Part shown: positions 33,274 through 42,564 of the stretch, piece after piece | Numbering within the stretch: the stretch's first letter is position 1 | Layout: each line of letters starts with the position of its first letter | Assembly: GCF_003318235.1 (NCBI RefSeq) | Contig: NZ_QOCG01000006.1 | Location: 186,001 to 250,000 of the forward strand | DNA length: 64,000 bases | Direction of reading: 5' to 3' | From: Loktanella sp. D2R18 | Lineage (GTDB): Bacteria; Pseudomonadota; Alphaproteobacteria; Rhodobacterales; Rhodobacteraceae | The notes under the pieces: model-generated | The model's input: only the letters and a program-made list of their open reading frames with translations | The model's database searches: none | Told to the model about the DNA's origin: nothing | Made by a program: the position numbers and the translations under genes

Positions 33274-33821
33274 TGGATAAATCAGCCGCCCGCCAAGCCG
33301 CATTTGCACGGCGCAAAGCCGCACATGCCAACGCCAAAGCAAGCGCAGGATATTTGAGCGAAGTTCTGGCAGGCTACCGCGGTGTGCCGTTGGCGGGCTA
33401 CATGCCGATGCGCACCGAAATAAACCCGCTGCCCGCAATGGACGAAGCCGCCGCACATGGGCCGGTTGGCGTGCCCGTGATTATCGCAGATGGTCAACCA
33501 TTGCAGTTTCGGCTGTGGGAACCAGGCTGCGCGATGGTCAAAGGGGCCTTTGGCGCGCAAATTCCTGAAACAGGGGCATGGATGCAGCCCGAAATCGTAA
33601 TCGTGCCGCTTGTCGCCTTTGATACGCATGGTGGGCGGTTGGGGTATGGCGGTGGGTTTTACGACCGGACATTGGAACTATTGCGCAGTCAGCGCCCGAC
33701 AATGGCCATCGGATTTGCCTATGCCGCGCAAGAGGATAGCGCACTGCCGTTAGAGTCCACAGACCAGCCACTTGACCTGATCGTCACCGAAAAAGGTATC
33801 ATTACGCCGGGTTCACGCTAA
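33273..33821 (+). CDS. 5-formyltetrahydrofolate cyclo-ligase
   Basis: This 182-residue protein converts 5-formyl-THF to 5,10-methenyl-THF with ATP. The ATP/folate motif is seen as RLGYGGGFYDRTL near residue 125 and VPLVAFD near 112; a basic N-terminus (ARRKAAHAN) is usual. The ATG at 33273 overlaps the mgtE stop and gives MDKSAARQ; an upstream frame start at 33261 is less likely. In many bacteria 6S RNA lies next to this gene, but here mgtE overlaps it and I saw no 6S RNA. Confidence 0.9.
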   Translation: MDKSAARQAAFARRKAAHANAKASAGYLSEVLAGYRGVPLAGYMPMRTEINPLPAMDEAAAHGPVGVPVIIADGQPLQFRLWEPGCAMVKGAFGAQIPETGAWMQPEIVIVPLVAFDTHGGRLGYGGGFYDRTLELLRSQRPTMAIGFAYAAQEDSALPLESTDQPLDLIVTEKGIITPGSR

Positions 33822-33854
33822 TATCGCTGCATATTTTGGATGCGAGGATTTGAT

Positions 33855-34565
33855 ATGCGATATTTCCCCCTATTGGGCGCAGTGATATTTTTGGCCGCTT
33901 GCCAACCAGAAGAGACTGTCGAAATGCGTGCTGCGCAGCGCGCCGAAGAAGCGATGGCAAAGGTCACGGACTGCGCTGCCGTGCAGTGTACAACACTGGA
34001 TTTAGACGGCGCCGGCATCCCTGACTATACAGTGCTGAACGACATGAGTCACCTGAAGGTACTGATGATCAGCTACACGGATTTCAATGATTTGAATGAT
34101 ATCGCCGGGCTGACTGGGCTGGAAGAGCTGCACATCGGATCGACAAGTGTGTCCGACCTCACGCCACTTTCAAACTTCGCGAACTTGCGCGTGTTGCATG
34201 TTCAGAACACCGATTTTACGGATATCGGTGGCCTAACGTCGTTACGCAATCTCGAAGAATTGGCGATTGGCCAAGCGCACTTTGCGGATATTAGTTTTGT
34301 GCAAAGCCTACCAAAATTGAAAACCCTTGATATTTCAAATGCGGACCTTCCCGGTTTGGGCGCTTTGCGTGGGCACCCTGCACTTGAAACGCTTGAGTTG
34401 GGCTATGCACCCATATCGGACTTAACGCCGCTTTTAGAGGTGCGGAACCTAAAACGGCTTGGTATATCCGATCCCGGCGGCGACGAAGCTTTGGCGGCAC
34501 AGCATGAATTGCTGCGCGGCCGTGGTGTTGTGATCGCATATGAACCGGTAATCGTGCTCTGCTAA
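33855..34565 (+). CDS. Leucine-rich-repeat lipoprotein (internalin-like repeats)
   Basis: This 236-residue protein has a lipoprotein signal (YFPLLGAVIFLAAC) followed by a short charged helix and six 22-residue leucine-rich repeats of the LxxLxIxxTxxxDLxxLxxLxN type (about residues 66-198), ending with a capping segment. A Cys pair near 40-46 (DCAAVQC) may cap the N-terminal side. Such repeats form a curved binding surface, so a protein-binding role at the envelope is likely. The ATG at 33855 is supported by GAGGAT at 33844. No relative of known function is recognised. Confidence 0.78.
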   Translation: MRYFPLLGAVIFLAACQPEETVEMRAAQRAEEAMAKVTDCAAVQCTTLDLDGAGIPDYTVLNDMSHLKVLMISYTDFNDLNDIAGLTGLEELHIGSTSVSDLTPLSNFANLRVLHVQNTDFTDIGGLTSLRNLEELAIGQAHFADISFVQSLPKLKTLDISNADLPGLGALRGHPALETLELGYAPISDLTPLLEVRNLKRLGISDPGGDEALAAQHELLRGRGVVIAYEPVIVLC

Positions 34566-34568
34566 AGA

Positions 34569-35318
34569 TTACTCTTCGGCGAACGCGGCCATCACCTCGT
34601 CTGAGGCTTCAAAGTTGGCGGTGACGCGTTGGATGTCGTCATCGTCTTCAAGCAGGTCGATCAGCTTCATCAATTTGGTCAGCCCTTCGACATCCACTTC
34701 GGTGGTCATGTTGGGTTTCCAGATCAGTTTGGTCGATTCTGACTCGCCCAGTTCGGCCTCAAGCGCGGTTGATACGTCATTCAAATCGGTGTCCGCGCAA
34801 TAGATGACGTGATTTTCTTCGTCGCTTTGTACATCGTCTGCGCCAGCTTCAATTGCAGCCATCATCACGGTATCAGCATCGCCCACAGACGCGGGATAAA
34901 CCACTTCGCCGGTGCGATCGAACATAAACCCGACAGAACCGGTTTCGCCCAAGTTGCCGCCGTTTTTAGAAAACGTTGAACGCACGGTTGATGCGGTGCG
35001 GTTACGGTTGTCGGTCATGGCTTCGACGATGACAGCAATGCCGCCGGGGCCGTAGCCTTCATAGCGAATTTCGTCATAGTTTTCGCCTTCGCCCGCTTGC
35101 GATTTCTTAATCGCGCGGTCGATCACATCCTTTGGTACAGAGCTGGATTTGGCTTCTTTCACAGCCATCCGCAGACGTGGGTTTTTATCGGGGTCCGGGT
35201 CGCCCATTTTGGCGGCCACGGTGATTTCCTTGGCTAGCTTTGAAAACAGCTTGGAGCGCAGTTTATCCTGACGCCCTTTGCGGTGCTGAATATTCGCCCA
35301 TTTGGAGTGGCCAGCCAT
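34569..35318 (-). CDS. yebC: YebC/PmpR family protein
   Basis: This 249-residue protein is full-length Yeb[19 protein letters not shown] at the start, the acidic middle domain and [17 protein letters not shown] near the end. Family members were named as transcriptional regulators, and more recent work shows that YebC helps ribosomes through proline-rich stretches. It is alone on the minus strand, convergent with the LRR gene three bases away. Confidence 0.95.
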   Translation of the reverse strand: MAGHSKWANIQHRKGRQDKLRSKLFSKLAKEITVAAKMGDPDPDKNPRLRMAVKEAKSSSVPKDVIDRAIKKSQAGEGENYDEIRYEGYGPGGIAVIVEAMTDNRNRTASTVRSTFSKNGGNLGETGSVGFMFDRTGEVVYPASVGDADTVMMAAIEAGADDVQSDEENHVIYCADTDLNDVSTALEAELGESESTKLIWKPNMTTEVDVEGLTKLMKLIDLLEDDDDIQRVTANFEASDEVMAAFAEE

Positions 35319-35390
35319 TGGAAACCTCGTCTTTATCGATCTGAATTTGGGTCTCTATACGGCATTGGGGCGGGGCCCTGCAACCCTTGG

Positions 35391-37172
35391 CTAGAGTGGC
35401 CAGATATGGGGTATTACAAAGGAAACAATCGGCGCCAGCGACAGGTTCAGTGGGATGCCGAATTTGAGGAAGTCTGCGAATTTATATCCCCCTGGCCCGT
35501 AGACAAGTGTATTGGTTTGATAACCGATAGGCGTGGCAAAGCTTGCACTTGCTGCGACCATCACGGCGACAACCAAGGGCCGAGGATCAACGCCTAATGC
35601 CCCGGCTAGCCCAATTGCAATCGGCGTCATCACGACCGCTACGGCGTTATTGGATACAAGCTCGGTCAATGTGGACGACAGCAGGTAAACCGTCAGTACG
35701 ACAAAGAATGGCGGCAGCACCAGCATCACCGGCGAAAGCGTATCCGCGATCATCGCCACCGCGCCAGAGCTTTGAAGCGCGGACCCAACCCCAAGCATTG
35801 CGAAAATCAATGCAAGCAACCGCCCGTCAATGGTCGAAAAGGCCTCGTCCGCATCTATGCAGCCAGTGGCAAGCACAAGCGTGACACCGATCATCGCCAG
35901 CATAAGGATCGGCGCGACACCCATAGCGGCAAGCGCGACAACGGCCAACAAAACCCCAATCGCAATCGGTGCATGGCCGCGGCGATAGGCACGCTGTGAC
36001 GGCTTAGACACATCGCCAAGGTTCATATCTTCGGCAAGGCGCTGGATGTCTTCGGGTGCCCCTTCCAAAAGCAAAGTATCCCCAACGCGCACGATCATAT
36101 CTTCAAGCTGCTGGCCTAGATTGGTGTCACGCCGGTGCACCGCCAACGTATAGACCGCGTACCGCCGCCGCAGCCGCAATGTGCCTAACCTACGCCCGAC
36201 CATTTTACAGTTCGGGGTAATCAGAACCTCGACCGTGGTGGTTTCCACCGCAGAAAGCTGATCGACGCGGCGCAGGTCTTTGGTGGCTTGCAGCGACAAC
36301 AGCTCTGCCATCGCGGTGCGCAACACAACGCGGTCGCCGACCTTTAGCGTTACGTCTTTGAGGTTGCGGCGCAGGGATGTATCACCGCGCACCACGTCAA
36401 TCAGGCGCACGCCCTCGCGCTTAAATAGCTGAACCCCGGTCACATCGCGTCCGATCAGGTTACTGTCTGGGGGGATCACAGCCTCTGAAAAGAACCGCAT
36501 TTTAGATCGGTCTGACAACATCGTTGCCATGCTGGTGCGATCCGGCAAAAGCCGGGGACCTGCAAAATAAAGATAGGCGAATGTCCACGCGACAACCACA
36601 AGGCCGACGGGCAGAATTTCAATGATCCCAAAAGGCTTCATCCCTGACGAACGCGCGACCCCATCAACCAAAAGGTTGGTTGAGGTGCCCAGCAGGGTCA
36701 TCGTACCACCGACAATCGCGGCATAAGACAGCGGGATCAGCAGCTTTGACGCCGATGTGCCCAAGGTGCGCGCGAGTTGCACGAAAACCGGGATCATAAC
36801 GACCACGAGCGGCGTGTTGTTCATGATCGCACTGGCGAAGGCCACGAAGATCAAGCTACCGCCAATGGCGCGGGCAGGGCTGATCTTGGCTTGGCGTTCT
36901 GCCACTTGGGTCATCGCATTCAGCGCCCCGGTTCGCACAAGTGCGCCCACGATAATAAACATCGCCGCGATGGTCCAAGGGGCGGGGTTGGCCAAAACCG
37001 CTACCGCGCTATCATAGGGAAGCACCCCTGAAACCAACAAGATTGAGACGCCAATCATCGCGACAACTTCGGTCGGATAGGCCTCGCGCAGGAACATGAT
37101 AAACATGCCCGCGACGACGACCATGGTTAAGACGGCCGATTGCCCTTGGCTGAGAAGAATAAAATTACCCAT
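35391..37172 (-). CDS. SLC13-family permease with two RCK_C domains
   Basis: This 593-residue protein has two membrane halves (about 10-200 and 400-593) and a central cytoplasmic part with two TrkA-C/RCK_C domains (about 210-380; KVGDRVVLRT and RVGDTLLLEG). The SLC13/DASS family signatures are the paired hairpins with IMNNTPLVVVMIP near 115 and ELVSNNAVAVVMTPIA near 520. Members import sulfate, dicarboxylates or other anions with sodium. The RCK_C version is common in marine bacteria and often called a sulfate or anion permease. The substrate is unknown here. Confidence 0.88.
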   Translation of the reverse strand: MGNFILLSQGQSAVLTMVVVAGMFIMFLREAYPTEVVAMIGVSILLVSGVLPYDSAVAVLANPAPWTIAAMFIIVGALVRTGALNAMTQVAERQAKISPARAIGGSLIFVAFASAIMNNTPLVVVMIPVFVQLARTLGTSASKLLIPLSYAAIVGGTMTLLGTSTNLLVDGVARSSGMKPFGIIEILPVGLVVVAWTFAYLYFAGPRLLPDRTSMATMLSDRSKMRFFSEAVIPPDSNLIGRDVTGVQLFKREGVRLIDVVRGDTSLRRNLKDVTLKVGDRVVLRTAMAELLSLQATKDLRRVDQLSAVETTTVEVLITPNCKMVGRRLGTLRLRRRYAVYTLAVHRRDTNLGQQLEDMIVRVGDTLLLEGAPEDIQRLAEDMNLGDVSKPSQRAYRRGHAPIAIGVLLAVVALAAMGVAPILMLAMIGVTLVLATGCIDADEAFSTIDGRLLALIFAMLGVGSALQSSGAVAMIADTLSPVMLVLPPFFVVLTVYLLSSTLTELVSNNAVAVVMTPIAIGLAGALGVDPRPLVVAVMVAASASFATPIGYQTNTLVYGPGGYKFADFLKFGIPLNLSLAPIVSFVIPHIWPL

Positions 37173-37220
37173 ACGCTACAGTCTTGCGGGTTGACGCGCG
37201 CGGCGCAAGTGTTTGCGCAT

Positions 37221-38036
37221 TCATGCAGGTCCAGATTGTGCGAGCCGCCCGCCCTGACGCACCATCTCTACGCGGGTTGCCTTGCCCGTACGATCATCCG
37301 TTTCGACGTAAAGCCCTGAAAGGGTCGCATCGCCCGCCGCTGGGGTAAACCGGGCCTTAGGCATACCCGTGATAAAGCGGCGCATCGGTTCGGCTTTATC
37401 CATGCCAATCACCGAATTGTAATCGCCGCACATGCCCGCGTCAGACAGATAGGCAGTGCCACCCGGCAAGATCATCGCATCACCCGTAGGGACATGGGTA
37501 TGGGTGCCGACCACAATGCTTGCGCGGCCATCACAAAAGTGCCCGGTGGCCATTTTTTCAGAGGTGGCTTCGCAGTGGATATCAACGAGGCTCGCGTTGA
37601 CCTGACCGCCCATCGGAAATTGTTTGAGCACGCCATCAAGCGCCGAGAATGGATCGTCAAAAGGGCGCTTCATAAAGACTTGTCCCAAGACCTGCGCGAC
37701 CAAAATCTTACGTCCACCCGGTGCGTTGAACACACGTGCACCAACTCCGGGCGCCGATTTGGAGAAATTTAGCGGCCGGATGATGCGCGGCTCGTTTGCG
37801 ATGAACGTCAGCATGTCTTTTTGGTCAAACGCATGGTCACCCAGCGTGACAACATCGGCCCCGGCATCAAGGATGATCTTTGCATGATCACCCGAAAGCC
37901 CCATGCCAGCGGTTGCGTTTTCGCCGTTCACGATCACGAAATCGAGATTCCATTCTGCCCGCAAGCGCGGCAGGTCTTTGGTAATTGCGGCACGGCCCGC
38001 GCGGCCCATCACGTCGCCAAGGAAAAGTATTTTCAT
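37221..38036 (-). CDS. YmdB-like metallophosphoesterase (TIGR00282 type)
   Basis: This 271-residue protein has the full metal site of the YmdB group: FLGDVMGRAGR at the start, VNGENATAG near 40, LGDHAFDQ near 67, DIHCEATSEK near 150 and GTHTHVPTGD near 177. These hydrolyse cyclic nucleotides such as 2',3'-cAMP in Bacillus, affecting biofilm and development. The ATG at 38036 gives the usual MKILFLGD start. It is divergent from a DMT permease gene. Substrate inferred from family. Confidence 0.9.
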   Translation of the reverse strand: MKILFLGDVMGRAGRAAITKDLPRLRAEWNLDFVIVNGENATAGMGLSGDHAKIILDAGADVVTLGDHAFDQKDMLTFIANEPRIIRPLNFSKSAPGVGARVFNAPGGRKILVAQVLGQVFMKRPFDDPFSALDGVLKQFPMGGQVNASLVDIHCEATSEKMATGHFCDGRASIVVGTHTHVPTGDAMILPGGTAYLSDAGMCGDYNSVIGMDKAEPMRRFITGMPKARFTPAAGDATLSGLYVETDDRTGKATRVEMVRQGGRLAQSGPA

Positions 38037-38143
38037 GCACACGTTGTTATGCGGATCGCGACGGGTCCACCAGATGATTTTTTGCTAAAAAATCATTGCG
38101 GTCCCTTATTGCCATTGCTTCGCCAAACTGCGACGCAGATGCA

Positions 38144-39046
38144 ATGGAAAAACCAACGCAATCACGCCCGTTGATCGGGGTTGGCTGGATGATCTTTACC
38201 GGGGTGATGTTTGTCTGCGTCACGGCCGTGGTCAAACATGTGGGTAGCGATTTGCCTGCAGCCCAAGCCGCCTTTTTGCGTTATCTGTTGGGCTTCGTGT
38301 TTTTGGTCCCAATGATCAAACCGATTTTGGATGCTCATCTCAGCCGCCGCCAGCTTAAGCTCTTTGCGCTGCGTGGCGTTGTGCATACATGTGCAGTGAT
38401 CCTTTGGTTCTTTGCGATGGCACGCATTCCCATCGCCGAAGTGACCGCGATGAATTACCTGTCGCCAGTCTATGTCTCAATCGGGGCTGCATTGTTCTTG
38501 GGGGAACGTTTGCCGCCGCGCCGTTTGGCGGCGGTGGTCATGGCCTTGATTGGTGCGCTGATCATCTTGCGTCCGGGGATTAGGGAAGTCGAGCCGGGGC
38601 ATATTGCGATGCTTGGCACTGCGGTCTTTTTTGCAATTGGCTATCTCATCGCGAAACAGCTTTCGGGTGAAGTCTCTGCTGCCGTGGTGGTGGGCATGTT
38701 ATCTATCACAGTGACAATTGGGCTTGCGCCTGCGGCCTTGGCTGTGTGGGTAACACCGACGTTGGCGCAGCTTGGGTGGTTGTTTTTGGTCGCTTGTTTT
38801 GCGACGGCTGGGCATTACGCGATGACGCTCGCCTTTGCAGCCGCTCCGCTGACAGTGACCCAGCCTGTCACCTTCTTGCAGCTCGTTTGGGCTGTGATTT
38901 TGGGGGCCGTCGTCTTTGGCGAAGCCGTGGATAGCTGGGTCGTCTTTGGTGGCGCTGTGATTATGGCCTCAGTCAGCTTTATCACATGGCGCGAGGCCGT
39001 GGCCCGACGTCAGGTGACGCCAGCGCCAAACGCTACCAAAGTTTAG
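38144..39046 (+). CDS. DMT superfamily permease (EamA domains)
   Basis: This 300-residue protein has ten predicted membrane helices in two EamA halves. The half-end motifs are FLGERLPPRRLAAVVMALIGAL (near 110-131) and FGEAVDSWVVFGGAVIMAS (near 257-275). It resembles roseobacter drug/metabolite exporters of the RhaT/YdcZ-like group, and the substrate is unknown. ATG 38144 gives a short polar N-terminus; the frame upstream begins 16 residues earlier without need. Its stop is one base from the stop of choV on the other strand. Confidence 0.87.
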   Translation: MEKPTQSRPLIGVGWMIFTGVMFVCVTAVVKHVGSDLPAAQAAFLRYLLGFVFLVPMIKPILDAHLSRRQLKLFALRGVVHTCAVILWFFAMARIPIAEVTAMNYLSPVYVSIGAALFLGERLPPRRLAAVVMALIGALIILRPGIREVEPGHIAMLGTAVFFAIGYLIAKQLSGEVSAAVVVGMLSITVTIGLAPAALAVWVTPTLAQLGWLFLVACFATAGHYAMTLAFAAAPLTVTQPVTFLQLVWAVILGAVVFGEAVDSWVVFGGAVIMASVSFITWREAVARRQVTPAPNATKV

Positions 39047-39047
39047 C

Positions 39048-40061
39048 TTAAGCCGCCCGCGGTGCCAGTCTTGCCAATAGAGAGGCCTGCGTGATCTGTC
39101 CAACAGGCGTGCCATCTTGCATGACCTGAAGCGCGCTTGCATCGATCCGCGCGATGATCTCGCTGACGGGGGTTTCGATATCAACCTGCGGCCCATCGCA
39201 GACCCCATCCACCATTACGTCACGGGCCGTTAACACCCCAAGCGGGTTCATATGTGCGACAAACTCTGCAACATACTCATTAACCGGATTGGTGAAAATA
39301 TCGCGCGGAGTGCCGCATTGGACAATGCGCCCGCCCTCCATAATTGCAATGCGGTTACCGATCTTGAACGCCTCATCCAGATCATGGCTCACAAAGACAA
39401 TCGTGCGGTTGCGATCACGTTGCAGATCAAGCAATTCATCCTGTAACTTCGTACGGATCAGCGGATCAAGCGCCGAAAACGGCTCGTCCATCAGCAAGAT
39501 CGGCGCATCGGTCGCAAAGGCACGGGCAAGCCCCACGCGCTGCTGCATCCCGCCCGATAGTTCGCCGACCAGCGCATCAGCTCGGTCATCAAGGCCAACC
39601 AGCGCAAGTTCTTCAGTGACGCGTTGATTACGTGTCGCTTTATCTTGTCCGGCTAGCTCCAAACCCAGCCCAACATTGTCGCGCACGGTGCGCCACGGCA
39701 GCAGGCCAAATTGTTGAAATACCATCGCCACATCGCGCAGACGCAAGGCACGCAGGGTGCTTTTGTCGGCATTTGTGACAGATGTCATACCTTCAGAGGT
39801 TTTGATGCGCACATCACCGCGCGCCACCGGGTTCAGCCCGTTCACCGCCCGCAATAGCGTCGATTTCCCAGAACCCGACAGCCCCATGAGAACCAGAATC
39901 TCGCCTTCTTCGACATTGAGCGAACAATTGTGCACGCCAAGGATCTGGTCAGAGGCTGCGCGCACCTCGGCCCGGTCTTGGCCCGCGTCCATTAGGGGCA
40001 GGGCGGTCTCCGGTTTGTCACCAAAAACGATGGATACATTGTCAAATTCTACAGCGCTCAT
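39048..40061 (-). CDS. choV: Choline ABC transporter, ATP-binding subunit
   Basis: This 337-residue ATPase has Walker A GLSGSGKST near residue 59, the signature LSGGMQQRVGLARA near 165 and Walker B ILLMDEPFSALD near 187. A C-terminal region with weak CBS-like features (about 270-335) is shorter than in ProV. It powers choline import as the third gene of choX-choW-choV. Its start overlaps the end of choW by four bases. High-affinity choline uptake feeds the divergent bet genes. Confidence 0.92.
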   Translation of the reverse strand: MSAVEFDNVSIVFGDKPETALPLMDAGQDRAEVRAASDQILGVHNCSLNVEEGEILVLMGLSGSGKSTLLRAVNGLNPVARGDVRIKTSEGMTSVTNADKSTLRALRLRDVAMVFQQFGLLPWRTVRDNVGLGLELAGQDKATRNQRVTEELALVGLDDRADALVGELSGGMQQRVGLARAFATDAPILLMDEPFSALDPLIRTKLQDELLDLQRDRNRTIVFVSHDLDEAFKIGNRIAIMEGGRIVQCGTPRDIFTNPVNEYVAEFVAHMNPLGVLTARDVMVDGVCDGPQVDIETPVSEIIARIDASALQVMQDGTPVGQITQASLLARLAPRAA

Positions 40062-40894
40062 TGTGTTTTCACCCGCAACATACGGTCCAGAATGATCGCG
40101 ACAACCACGATCACCAATCCGCTTTCAAACCCTTTGGCCGCATTGACCTGCTGAAGCGCGCGCACAACTGGCACACCCAGCCCGTCTGCACCGACGAGGC
40201 CTGCAATCACGACCATCGATAGCGACAGCATGATCGTCTGGTTCAGCCCGGTCATGATCTGCGGCAATGCATAGGGCAATTCGACTTTGAAAAGGGTCTG
40301 ACGCGGCGTGGCGCCGAAGCTCTCAGCCGCCTCTAGCAACGCTTGTGGGGTGGATGAGACCCCCAAATGTGTCAGCCGAATCGGTGCAGGCAGTACAAAA
40401 ATAACGGTAGCCACAAGGCCCGGCACCATGCCGATCCCAAAGAGTACGATCATTGGGATCAAATAGACGAAGGTGGGCAGGGTTTGCATCAAATCCAGCA
40501 CTGGGCTGATCGCGCGGTACAATTTCGGGCGATGTGCTGCGGCAATGCCGATTGGCACGCCAATGGCCATACAGCTGACGCAAGCAAAAAAGATCAGGGT
40601 GAGGCTTTCTGTGGTTTCTTCCCAATAGCCTTGGTTCACAACAAATAGGAATCCGAGCGCGACAAGGGCGCAGGTTTTCCAATTGCGCTGCAATCCCCAT
40701 GTAATCGCGACAAAAACAGCGATCACAATCAACGGGTGCGGATATTGAAACACGGCCAAGACACTGTCAATCAAGACGTTTGCCCCGTTCTCGACGCCGT
40801 CGAAAAGCCACTGCGCATTATCGCGCAACCACTCAAACGCTGCTTTCGCAGTTTTCCCGACGGGGATTTTGGTTTCAGTTAGCCAGTCTAGCAT
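40058..40894 (-). CDS. choW: Choline ABC transporter, permease subunit
   Basis: This 278-residue permease has about six to seven membrane helices and the EAA-type loop for ATPase contact, ESFGATPRQTLFKVELPYALPQI (near 194), typical of ProW/ChoW. The first 60 residues form a short lead before the membrane part. It is between choX and choV; a strong hairpin lies between choX and choW and may lower expression of the membrane subunits relative to the binding protein. Confidence 0.92.
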   Translation of the reverse strand: MLDWLTETKIPVGKTAKAAFEWLRDNAQWLFDGVENGANVLIDSVLAVFQYPHPLIVIAVFVAITWGLQRNWKTCALVALGFLFVVNQGYWEETTESLTLIFFACVSCMAIGVPIGIAAAHRPKLYRAISPVLDLMQTLPTFVYLIPMIVLFGIGMVPGLVATVIFVLPAPIRLTHLGVSSTPQALLEAAESFGATPRQTLFKVELPYALPQIMTGLNQTIMLSLSMVVIAGLVGADGLGVPVVRALQQVNAAKGFESGLVIVVVAIILDRMLRVKTQ

Positions 40895-40919
40895 TGTTCA
40901 TAGGCTCCTTGCGCAACGG

Positions 40920-40951
40920 CATACCGCCCGGCGATGAAACCGGGCGGTATG
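40920..40951 (-). promoter_or_regulatory. Hairpin between choX and choW
   Basis: CATACCGCCCGG at 40920-40931 and its exact complement at 40940-40951 form a 12-bp stem with an 8-base loop. No T-run follows on the minus strand. Its position after a binding-protein gene is typical of elements that protect the upstream mRNA and give the binding protein a higher dose. Confidence 0.65.
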
Positions 40952-40969
40952 TCTTCTTCGTGGCTTTGA

Positions 40970-41893
40970 TTATTCAGCAAGCGCTGCTGTAACAGCCGCA
41001 ACGGCGTCGCCACCATCTTTGGTCGTCACGCCATCAAGCCATGCGGTATACGCATCTGCGTTATTGGCAAGCCAAGCTGTCGCCGCGACGTCTGCATCTT
41101 CGCCATCGTCAAGGATCGCTGCCATGATTTCATTTTCCATCGCCAAGGAAAATTCAAGGTTCATCAACAGTTTGCCGACGTTTGGACATTCCGCCACATA
41201 GCCTGCACGGGTGTTGGTATCGACAACCGCGCCGCCAAAGTTAGGTCCGAAATAATCATCGCCACCTGACAGATAACCCATTTCAAAGTTGGCGTTCATT
41301 GGGTGCGGTTCCCAGCCCAAGAAGACAATCGGCTCATCGCGTGATGAGTTGCGGTCAACTTGCGCCAGCATGCCTTGCTCAGAGCTTTCGACGACTTCGA
41401 AACCGGACAGGCCAAACGCATCACTGTCGATCATGTCTTGGATCAGGCGGTTGCCATCATTGCCTGGCTCAATCCCGTAGATTTCGCCATCAAGCGCGTC
41501 TGCGTGGGCCGCGATATCCGCAAAGTCATTGATGCCCAGTTCCATTGCCGCTTTGTTCACAGCCAATGTGTATTTTGCGCCTTCAAGGTTGGTGCGCACG
41601 ATATCAACGGTGCCTGCTTCGCGGTAGGGGGCGATATCGGCTTCCATTGTTGGCATCCAGTTGCCCAAGAACACGTCAACGTCACCCTCGGCAAGCGAGA
41701 TGTAGGTCACCGGCACGGAGAGGACTTTGATGTCTGTCTCATAGCCAAGCGCATCAAGCACTACGCTGGTTGCCGCAGTGGTTGCCGTGATGTCGGTCCA
41801 GCCCACGTCTGAGAACGTGACGAGCTCGCAATCAGCCAATGCAGGTGTGGCTGCGCACAGCGCGAGAGCAGAAAGAGTAGATCTGAGTTTCAT
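40970..41893 (-). CDS. choX: Choline-binding periplasmic protein
   Basis: This 307-residue protein has a signal peptide (LRSTLSALALCAATPALA) and an OpuAC-like substrate-binding domain. The stretches DVGWTDITATTA near 30 and FLGNWMPTMEADI near 75 resemble ChoX of Sinorhizobium, whose aromatic box binds choline and acetylcholine. Cys22 and Cys239 in the mature part (DCELV and ECPNV) probably pair. It is the first gene of the uptake operon and is read away from betI, with a BetI-like palindrome in between. Confidence 0.93.
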   Translation of the reverse strand: MKLRSTLSALALCAATPALADCELVTFSDVGWTDITATTAATSVVLDALGYETDIKVLSVPVTYISLAEGDVDVFLGNWMPTMEADIAPYREAGTVDIVRTNLEGAKYTLAVNKAAMELGINDFADIAAHADALDGEIYGIEPGNDGNRLIQDMIDSDAFGLSGFEVVESSEQGMLAQVDRNSSRDEPIVFLGWEPHPMNANFEMGYLSGGDDYFGPNFGGAVVDTNTRAGYVAECPNVGKLLMNLEFSLAMENEIMAAILDDGEDADVAATAWLANNADAYTAWLDGVTTKDGGDAVAAVTAALAE

Positions 41894-41923
41894 AAGTATT
41901 CTCCGTGTTGGTGGCGTTTTTTC

Positions 41924-41943
41924 TTGATTGACGAGTCAATAAA
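41924..41943. promoter_or_regulatory. Candidate BetI operator
   Basis: TTGATTGACGAGTCAATAAA contains the perfect inverted arms ATTGAC (41927-41932) and GTCAAT (41935-41940) around a 2-base centre. It resembles the known BetI operator pattern, TTGAT-centre-ATCAA type, and lies in the shared region between choX and betI. BetI bound here could repress both operons until choline is present. Confidence 0.65.
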
Positions 41944-41985
41944 GAACGATCTAATCTGCTTTGGCAACCTTACAGTGAGATTTTG

Positions 41986-42564
41986 ATGCCAAAGCTTGGG
42001 ATGGAACCTATCCGCCGCGCGGCCCTAGTGAAAGCAACGATTGATGAAATCGGGGCATCGGGGACGTTGGATATCACGGTCAGTAAGATCGCAAAGCGGG
42101 CGGGCATGTCATCGGCGCTGGCGCATCACTACTTTGGCGGCAAGGATCAGATTTTCTTGGCTGCAATGCGCCATACGCTTACGGTTTATGGGGCAGAGGT
42201 GCGCGGTGCCCTTGCGATGGCAGATAGCCCGCAGTCCCGACTTGAAGCGATTATTCGCGCAGGCTTTACCAATTCAAATTTCCGCCGCGAGGTGGTCGCC
42301 GCTTGGTTGAATTTTTATGTTCTGGCGCAGTCCAGCCCAGATGCGCGCCGTCTATTAAATGTTTATCAAAGCCGTTTGCGCAGCAATCTGATTTATAACT
42401 TACGTCCTTTGGTCGCTGAACGTGCCGCGGGTGTGGCGGAACGAATCGCGGGGCTGATTGATGGGCTTTATCTCCGCCGAGGGCTTGACCGAGGCGACGA
42501 TGCAGGGCGTGATGCCACCACACATGTTTTGGTGCTACTGCATGATGAATTGGGAGCGCTTTAA
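41986..42564 (+). CDS. betI: Transcriptional repressor BetI (TetR family)
   Basis: This 192-residue TetR-family protein has the BetI N-terminus (PIRRAALVKATIDEIG) and HTH (TVSKIAKRAGMSSALAHHYFGGKDQ, residues about 29-53), which is near-identical across BetI proteins. It represses choline-to-betaine genes and is released by choline. ATG 41986 is preferred to TTG 41983. Its stop shares a base with betC (TAATG). It likely binds the palindrome about 45 bases upstream, and so controls choXWV as well. Confidence 0.95.
   Translation: MPKLGMEPIRRAALVKATIDEIGASGTLDITVSKIAKRAGMSSALAHHYFGGKDQIFLAAMRHTLTVYGAEVRGALAMADSPQSRLEAIIRAGFTNSNFRREVVAAWLNFYVLAQSSPDARRLLNVYQSRLRSNLIYNLRPLVAERAAGVAERIAGLIDGLYLRRGLDRGDDAGRDATTHVLVLLHDELGAL

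Noticed and set aside
33260-33860. 6S RNA near the folate cyclo-ligase gene
   Set aside because: This is a usual place for it, but mgtE overlaps the gene upstream and the downstream gap is only 33 bases.
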